56,732 nucleotides of DNA from Butyrivibrio sp. (GTDB lineage Bacteria; Bacillota; Clostridia; Lachnospirales; Lachnospiraceae): NCBI GenBank assembly GCA_016297265.1, contig JAEDHB010000009.1, positions 1 through 56,732 of the forward strand. The letters are read 5' to 3'. A model generated the notes under the pieces. It did no database searches. It was given only the letters and a program-made list of their open reading frames with translations, and was not told the DNA's origin. The position numbers were made by a program, and so were the translations under genes. This document shows, piece by piece, positions 52,140 through 56,732 of this stretch (position 1 is the stretch's first letter; the number at the start of each line of letters is the position of its first letter).

Positions 52140-53328
52140 GAATATCCTCCCCTCTGTAACGGGCCATCGCAGCGCAATCCTTGTCGCCGCGTCCTGAAAT
52201 ATTTACAACTATTATTTTATCCTTGTCCATTGTTGGCGCAAGCTTCATCGCATATGCTATTGCATGTGCACTTTCTATTGCCGGAATGATTCCTTCAATT
52301 TTTGAAAGATATTCAAAGGCATCCACTGCCTCCTCGTCCGTAATTGGAACATACTCTGCTCTGCCTGTGTCATAAAGATTTGCATGTTCCGGTCCGATTC
52401 CCGGATAATCAAGTCCTGCGGAAATTGAATAAACAGGTGCTATCTGACCATATTCATCCTGGCAAAAATATGATTTCATACCATGGAAAATACCAAGTTT
52501 GCCGGTTGCAATTGTCGCTGCCGTATCAGCTGTATTGATACCTCTGCCCGCAGCCTCGCAGCCTATAAGTCTGACATCTTTATCCTGAATAAAATTGTAA
52601 AATGCCCCCATCGCATTTGAGCCTCCGCCCACGCAGGCAAGCACTGCGTCCGGAAGTCTTCCCTCCTTTTCTAACATCTGCTCTTTGATTTCCTTTGAAA
52701 TCACAGCCTGAAAATCACGAACAATCGTTGGAAAAGGATGTGGTCCCATTACCGAACCGAGCACATAATGAGTATCATCAATTCTGTTAGTCCATTCTCT
52801 CATTGCCTCCGAAACTGCATCCTTGAGAGTTGCCGTTCCTGTTTTCACAGGGTGAACCTTTGCTCCCAGAAGCTTCATTCTGTACACATTGAGGGCCTGT
52901 CGGATTGTATCCTCCTCCCCCATGAATACTTCACATTCCATATTCATAAGTGCAGCGGCTGTTGCGGTTGCCACTCCGTGCTGACCTGCACCTGTCTCTG
53001 CTATTACTCTTGTTTTGCCCATTTTTTTTGCAAGCAGGACCTGCCCAAGAACATTATTGATTTTGTGGGAGCCTGTATGATTCAGGTCCTCTCTTTTCAG
53101 GTAAATCTTGGCTCCGCCGAGATCCTTTGTCATTCTCTCTGCATAGTACAAAAGTGAAGGTCTTCCGGCATAATTGTTGAATAACTCTGTTAATTCCCTG
53201 TTAAATTCAGGGTCATCCTTGTATTTGTCATATGCTTCTTCAAGTTCAATTATTGCATTCATAAGTGTTTCAGGTATGTACTGACCACCATGTTTTCCAA
53301 ATCTTCCTCTAGAATTTGTCATTGCCAT
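52132..53328 (-). CDS. trpB: Tryptophan synthase beta subunit
   Basis: This 398-residue PLP enzyme joins indole to serine. The PLP lysine is in LNHTGSHKINNVL near residues 80-92 and the phosphate loop GGGSNA near 226. It is the standard TrpB1 type, working with TrpA through the indole tunnel. Two ATG codons six bases apart are possible starts; the first is used. Confidence 0.97.
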   Translation of the reverse strand: MAMTNSRGRFGKHGGQYIPETLMNAIIELEEAYDKYKDDPEFNRELTELFNNYAGRPSLLYYAERMTKDLGGAKIYLKREDLNHTGSHKINNVLGQVLLAKKMGKTRVIAETGAGQHGVATATAAALMNMECEVFMGEEDTIRQALNVYRMKLLGAKVHPVKTGTATLKDAVSEAMREWTNRIDDTHYVLGSVMGPHPFPTIVRDFQAVISKEIKEQMLEKEGRLPDAVLACVGGGSNAMGAFYNFIQDKDVRLIGCEAAGRGINTADTAATIATGKLGIFHGMKSYFCQDEYGQIAPVYSISAGLDYPGIGPEHANLYDTGRAEYVPITDEEAVDAFEYLSKIEGIIPAIESAHAIAYAMKLAPTMDKDKIIVVNISGRGDKDCAAMARYRGEDIHE

Positions 53329-53338
53329 TTCTCGCTTT

Positions 53339-54124
53339 CTATATATTTTTTCCTCTGAGTCTGTTAATCATTTCTTTTTTGTCATCCGCCTTCATAAGGG
53401 TTTCTCCTATCAAAACAGCATCTGTTCCATTGGCGTATAATGCCTCAACATCCTCCGGTTTGGATATCCCGCTCTCCGATACATATATATAATCATCAGG
53501 CACGAGCTTTCTTAACTTCAACCCTGTTGTGATATCAACTTTGAAAGTTTTCAAATCGCGGTTGTTAACGCCTATTATTGTACCACCTGATTTCAAAGCT
53601 CTCAACACCTCTTCCTCAGTATGTGCCTCGATAAGTGCGGACAAGCCAAGAGAGTGTGCCACTTCAAGGTATTTCACCAACTCTTCATCAGTAAGTATTG
53701 CACATATGAGCAGTACTGCGGAAGCGCCAAGTATTTTTGCTTCGTATATCATGTATTCATCAACCACAAAATCTTTTCTCAACACCGGTATGTTCACATT
53801 TGCAGCTATTTCTCTAAGATATTCATCACAGCCTTTAAAATAGTATGGCTCTGTCAGGCAGGATATTGCACTTGCACCTGCAGCTTCATATTCTTTTGCA
53901 ATCTGAAGATAAGGAAACTGCTCAGCGATTATTCCCTTTGACGGGGATGCTTTTTTTACTTCACATATAAATGACATTCCCGGCTTTTTGAGGGCTTTTT
54001 CAAACGGAAAGCCTGTGTCCGGATTCATTTTTAATGCCTCTTGCTTTATCTGCTCAAGGGGTTTTATTTCCTTAGCTGCCTCAATTCGTTCCCGGGTCTT
54101 TGTTGCTATTTCATCTAAAATCAT
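53339..54124 (-). CDS. trpC: Indole-3-glycerol phosphate synthase
   Basis: This 261-residue TIM barrel closes the indole ring from carboxyphenylaminodeoxyribulose phosphate. FICEVKKASPSKG near residues 51-63 and VLRKDFVVDEYMI near 116 hold the catalytic lysines and glutamate. In the usual order trpD would precede trpC and trpF would follow; here both are absent from the operon. Confidence 0.96.
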   Translation of the reverse strand: MILDEIATKTRERIEAAKEIKPLEQIKQEALKMNPDTGFPFEKALKKPGMSFICEVKKASPSKGIIAEQFPYLQIAKEYEAAGASAISCLTEPYYFKGCDEYLREIAANVNIPVLRKDFVVDEYMIYEAKILGASAVLLICAILTDEELVKYLEVAHSLGLSALIEAHTEEEVLRALKSGGTIIGVNNRDLKTFKVDITTGLKLRKLVPDDYIYVSESGISKPEDVEALYANGTDAVLIGETLMKADDKKEMINRLRGKNI

Positions 54125-54128
54125 AATG

Positions 54129-54704
54129 TCAGCCTCCCTGAATGTTTAAGAAATTCTCTATTATTTTTTTACCATCGGGAGTTAGTACCGATTCAGGGTG
54201 AAACTGTAATCCGTATACTCTGTAATCCCTGTGTTCGACTGCCATAATTTCCCCATCGTCAGTCTTTGAAATTATTCTCAGGCAATCCGGCATTGTATTC
54301 TCAACGGCTGACAGGGAATGATATCTCGCCACCTGTATTTTTTCCGGCATTCCCTTAAATATAAGACTGCTTCTGTCCAGAGTTGCCAGGGAAGTTTTGC
54401 CGTGCATAAGTTCTTTTGCATAGGAAACTGTAGCTCCAAAGGTCGCACAGATTGACTGATGGCCAAGGCATACCCCAAGGATCGGTATCCTGCCTGCAAA
54501 ATATTTTGCAACTTCCATACATACCCCTGCGTCCTCCGGTCTCTTAGGTCCGGGCGAAAGAAAAATATATTCCGGATTGAGGTCTTCTATTTCTTTTACG
54601 GTCATCTCATCATTTCTTATTACTTTAATATCGTCCCTGATGCTACCGATAAGCTGGTAAAGATTATATGAAAAACTATCATAATTATCAATTAACAAAA
54701 TCAT
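54129..54704 (-). CDS. trpG: Anthranilate synthase component II (glutamine amidotransferase)
   Basis: The protein has 191 residues. It supplies ammonia from glutamine to TrpE. The catalytic cysteine is in GVCLGHQ near residues 77-83, and H-P-E in LQFHPESV near 169-176 completes the triad. It ends normally, so it is not fused with a trpD domain. It could also serve PabB for folate, which is common in such bacteria. It overlaps trpE by four bases. Confidence 0.94.
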   Translation of the reverse strand: MILLIDNYDSFSYNLYQLIGSIRDDIKVIRNDEMTVKEIEDLNPEYIFLSPGPKRPEDAGVCMEVAKYFAGRIPILGVCLGHQSICATFGATVSYAKELMHGKTSLATLDRSSLIFKGMPEKIQVARYHSLSAVENTMPDCLRIISKTDDGEIMAVEHRDYRVYGLQFHPESVLTPDGKKIIENFLNIQGG

Positions 54705-56176
54705 TCATCCAGTCCTCCTTCTGCCATATTTAAGGCATTCATAACTGCCGCAGCCTTGTTAATGCATTCCTGATACTCTCTTTCCGGAACACTGTCTGCC
54801 ACAATTCCTGCGCCGGATCTGATAAATACTTTGCCATTTTTACTGAATGCAAGTCTGATTGCGATGCAGGTGTCAAGATTTCCGGTAAAATCAATGTATC
54901 CGACGGCTCCGCCGTAAATACCTCTTTTATTGTTTTCAAGTTCACAAATAATTTCGCAAGCACGAAGCTTTGGTGCCCCGGAAAGAGTTCCGGCAGGCAG
55001 AATGGAATCCACTGCATCCAATGCATCTTTATCTTCCCTGATGATTCCCCTCACGGTTGAACCAATATGCATTACATGGGAATATCTTTCAATGCCCATA
55101 TATTTTTCAACTTCTACGGTTCCTATTCTGCTAATTCTGCCGATATCATTTCTTCCGAGGTCCACAAGCATATTGTGCTCTGCAAGTTCTTTTTCGTCAG
55201 CCAGCAGTTCTTTTTCCAATTGTAAATCCTCTTCATCCGTAGCTCCCCTTGGTCTGGTTCCTGCTAACGGGAATGTGTGTAGTTCATCTTTTTCCAGCTT
55301 CACAAGGGTCTCCGGAGAAGCACCTGCAATTTCCACATCATCACTTGAAAAGTAAAACATGTAGGGTGACGGATTGGTCATTCTCAAAGCTCTGTAGGTA
55401 TCAAAAAGACTTCCTTCAATATCTGCTTCCACTCTGTTGGAAAGCACCACCTGAAAAATATCACCTTCGTGAATATATTTTTTGCCTTTTTCAACCATAT
55501 CGCAATACTCTTCCTTGCTGAAGAGATACCTGTAATCACTCTTTAATTTCAGTGGCGGATTTTCGGCAAGCTCGCCTTCGGTGAGGATTTTTTTCATGGT
55601 CTCAAGTTCGACCTTCCCTTTGTTGTAGGCAGTTTCGATTTCTTCAGTTGTTATATTGGCAATGATAATAACTTTTTGTCTGTAATTATCGAAAACGATT
55701 ACCTTATCAAAAAGCATCAGGTCAACATCTTTAAATGATTCTTCATCCGCAGCATCCATCTTCAATGTTGGCTCTGAATATTTAATATAGTCATAGGAAA
55801 AATATCCAACAAGTCCGCCCGTAAATGGGGGCATATCTTCAATAACCGGTGCCTTATTATCTGCGATGATTTTTCTGATTGCATCTCCCGGATGGCTGGT
55901 TGTATTTTCAACAGTAATTCCACTCTTTATTTTGAGATTTCCATCCTGACATGTAATTTCCAGTATCGGGTCATATCCCAGAAATGTATACCTGCCCCAT
56001 TTTTTGGTAGCCTCTGCACTCTCAAGCATAAAGCAATGCCTGCTGATTTTTTTGAGTTTTCTGACTGCCATTACCGGTGTAATCATATCAGCGCTCAATT
56101 CAAGCTTAATTGGAATTCTCTTATATTCTCCGGAACCGGCAATCCTTTTTACTTCCGAAAGAGATGGATAAATCAT
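54701..56176 (-). CDS. trpE: Anthranilate synthase component I
   Basis: This 491-residue chorismate-utilising enzyme forms anthranilate. MLESAE near 52-57 resembles the LLES motif involved in tryptophan feedback binding, and the C-terminal half has GTRPRGATDEED and AGTLSGAPK typical of the catalytic domain. First gene of the trp operon, downstream of a tryptophan T-box leader. Confidence 0.96.
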   Translation of the reverse strand: MIYPSLSEVKRIAGSGEYKRIPIKLELSADMITPVMAVRKLKKISRHCFMLESAEATKKWGRYTFLGYDPILEITCQDGNLKIKSGITVENTTSHPGDAIRKIIADNKAPVIEDMPPFTGGLVGYFSYDYIKYSEPTLKMDAADEESFKDVDLMLFDKVIVFDNYRQKVIIIANITTEEIETAYNKGKVELETMKKILTEGELAENPPLKLKSDYRYLFSKEEYCDMVEKGKKYIHEGDIFQVVLSNRVEADIEGSLFDTYRALRMTNPSPYMFYFSSDDVEIAGASPETLVKLEKDELHTFPLAGTRPRGATDEEDLQLEKELLADEKELAEHNMLVDLGRNDIGRISRIGTVEVEKYMGIERYSHVMHIGSTVRGIIREDKDALDAVDSILPAGTLSGAPKLRACEIICELENNKRGIYGGAVGYIDFTGNLDTCIAIRLAFSKNGKVFIRSGAGIVADSVPEREYQECINKAAAVMNALNMAEGGLDE

Positions 56177-56231
56177 GTTTTATACCTCCATTGTCCTAAT
56201 TTTTCTGCGTATCTTAGGCATCCGTCAAAGA

Positions 56232-56272
56232 TAAAAAAAGTCCCTGACAATAGCTGCGCTATTGTCAAGGAC
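56232..56272 (-). terminator. Intrinsic terminator of the trp T-box leader
   Basis: A 15-bp stem (56258-56272 with 56240-56254, with one G-U pair) and a 3-base loop is followed on the minus strand by TTTTTTT. It competes with the antiterminator built around the T-box sequence. Confidence 0.9.
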
Positions 56273-56518
56273 GAATATACAAAAATATAATCCGCGGTAC
56301 CACCTTGTTTCACTAAACAGTGCCCTTAGCAAGATACTAACATATCTCCGACATATAACGTCTGTCCAAACGTCATAGAATACTCAGCCATCAGGCCTTT
56401 GACTATGCCCTCAGTGATCCATTTGAAAATCTGCGTTCAACCCGGCTCTCAGCACCCCGGGCTCTCTGTGTGTGCACAATTAACGTTATCTTCACGTCAA
56501 CGGTTTATTAAATATGTT
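56232..56518 (-). promoter_or_regulatory. Tryptophan-responsive T-box riboswitch
   Basis: On the minus strand the T-box core AAGGTGGTACCGCGG lies at 56292-56306, upstream of the terminator. Stem I features lie in about 56400-56510, including a GAGAGC-type loop region, and the specifier triplet reads TGG (56421-56419) in the context AAATGGATCACTGAG. The triplet is the tryptophan codon, so uncharged tRNA-Trp should allow read-through into trpE. This stretch of more than 300 bases without a gene is explained by the leader and its promoter. Confidence 0.92.
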
Positions 56519-56524
56519 ATTGAA

Positions 56525-56553
56525 AATATATACCAATGCAATGTATTTGTCAA
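56525..56553 (-). promoter_or_regulatory. Sigma-A promoter of the trp operon
   Basis: Perfect TTGACA (56548-56553), 17 bp, TATATT (56525-56530) on the minus strand. The expected start near 56518 fits the 5' end of the T-box leader. Confidence 0.85.
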
Positions 56554-56583
56554 GGGCTATTTTACTACAATTGTTTTTGCAGG

Positions 56584-56732
56584 TTAACTATATTTTATCT
56601 GCTTTGATGCAATATATGCAGACACATGACTTGAATTATATGCCCTCACACAATACTGGTATGTTGTTCCTTTTTTTACCGCTTTATCCGCATATCCCAA
56701 TGCTGTTGTAGTTGCAATTCTTGTCCATGCTC
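56584..56732 (-). CDS. C-terminal end of a fibronectin type III-like surface protein (partial)
   Basis: An open frame from the window's right edge to TAA at 56584-56586 codes for 48 visible residues. YADKAVKKGTTYQYCVRAYN followed by a short SAYIASKQIKYS end resembles the last strands of a fibronectin type III or related Ig-like repeat, as in extracellular repeat proteins of this group. The start and the main part of the gene lie outside the window. No terminator is seen before the trp promoter 31 bases downstream. Confidence 0.6.
   Translation of the reverse strand, partial: AWTRIATTTALGYADKAVKKGTTYQYCVRAYNSSHVSAYIASKQIKYS

Noticed and set aside
54129..54704. Possible TrpG-TrpD fusion
   Set aside because: The frame stops at 191 residues, the normal size of TrpG, and trpC begins four bases later.

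Overview
The window is about 57 kb of a low-GC, endospore-forming Firmicute chromosome, most likely a Clostridia member of the Lachnospiraceae type. Signs of this are the complete sigF (spoIIA) and spoVA sporulation genes, an alpha/beta small acid-soluble spore protein, a T-box trp operon, AGGAGG-type ribosome binding sites, and several families common in that group (DUF4364, DUF5685, DUF1385, DUF3810). Genus cannot be fixed from the sequence. The DNA is dense, ordinary chromosome: no insertion sequence, prophage, integrase or CRISPR array was seen.

Layout. 1-200: tRNA-Gly(GCC) with a strong promoter and a cluster of nested hairpins downstream. 297-9464: single genes in both directions (tandem GNAT protein, DUF3810 metallopeptidase-like protein, lipid kinase, beta-CASP nuclease, PAP2 phosphatase, YigZ/IMPACT protein, class A PBP, ilvE). 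10.5-19.4 kb: a sporulation block read leftward, spoIIAA-spoIIAB-sigF-spoVAA-spoVAB, then a Spo0A-type regulator, spoVAC, a four-gene non-sporulation insert (cysK, GNAT, DUF2156, lipid kinase) and spoVAD-spoVAE. 19.5-31 kb: a TPR membrane protein, folC, HAD hydrolase, J-domain protein, DUF5685, zinc-ribbon protein, hisC, a second aminotransferase, an orphan HPt and an EAL phosphodiesterase. 31-35.7 kb: rho-rpmE-DUF1385-prmC-prfA. 35.9-38.5 kb (+): malic enzyme, radical SAM protein, DUF4364. 38.6-44.8 kb: tig-clpP-clpX-lon-ysxC behind a perfect consensus promoter. 45-47.9 kb (+): a three-gene ABC exporter. 48-49.4 kb: SASP, DJ-1/PfpI protein, CYTH protein. 49.5-56.6 kb: trpE-G-C-B-A-manA-lipoprotein under a tryptophan T-box. 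The right edge holds the last 48 residues of a fibronectin-type-III-like surface protein.

The most unusual signal is in the spoVA region. The spoVA genes are split into at least three transcription units. Immediately upstream of both spoVAC and spoVAD there is a perfect inverted repeat followed by a T-run that ends next to the start codon. The 3' arm of each repeat is the gene's own ribosome binding site. A forespore-type (sigma-G-like) promoter is placed so that transcription would begin in the loop. Read-through RNA from the upstream vegetative or early genes should therefore terminate or hide the ribosome binding site, whereas forespore-initiated RNA would lack the 5' arm and be translatable. 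This is an inference from the sequence. If it holds, it is a compact insulator that makes interleaving of sporulation and housekeeping genes possible. Other points of interest are a divergent Spo0A-type regulator with its own 0A box inside this block, a trp operon lacking trpD and trpF, and a DUF5685 protein carrying two Asp-rich motifs next to a Cys-tailed J-domain protein.
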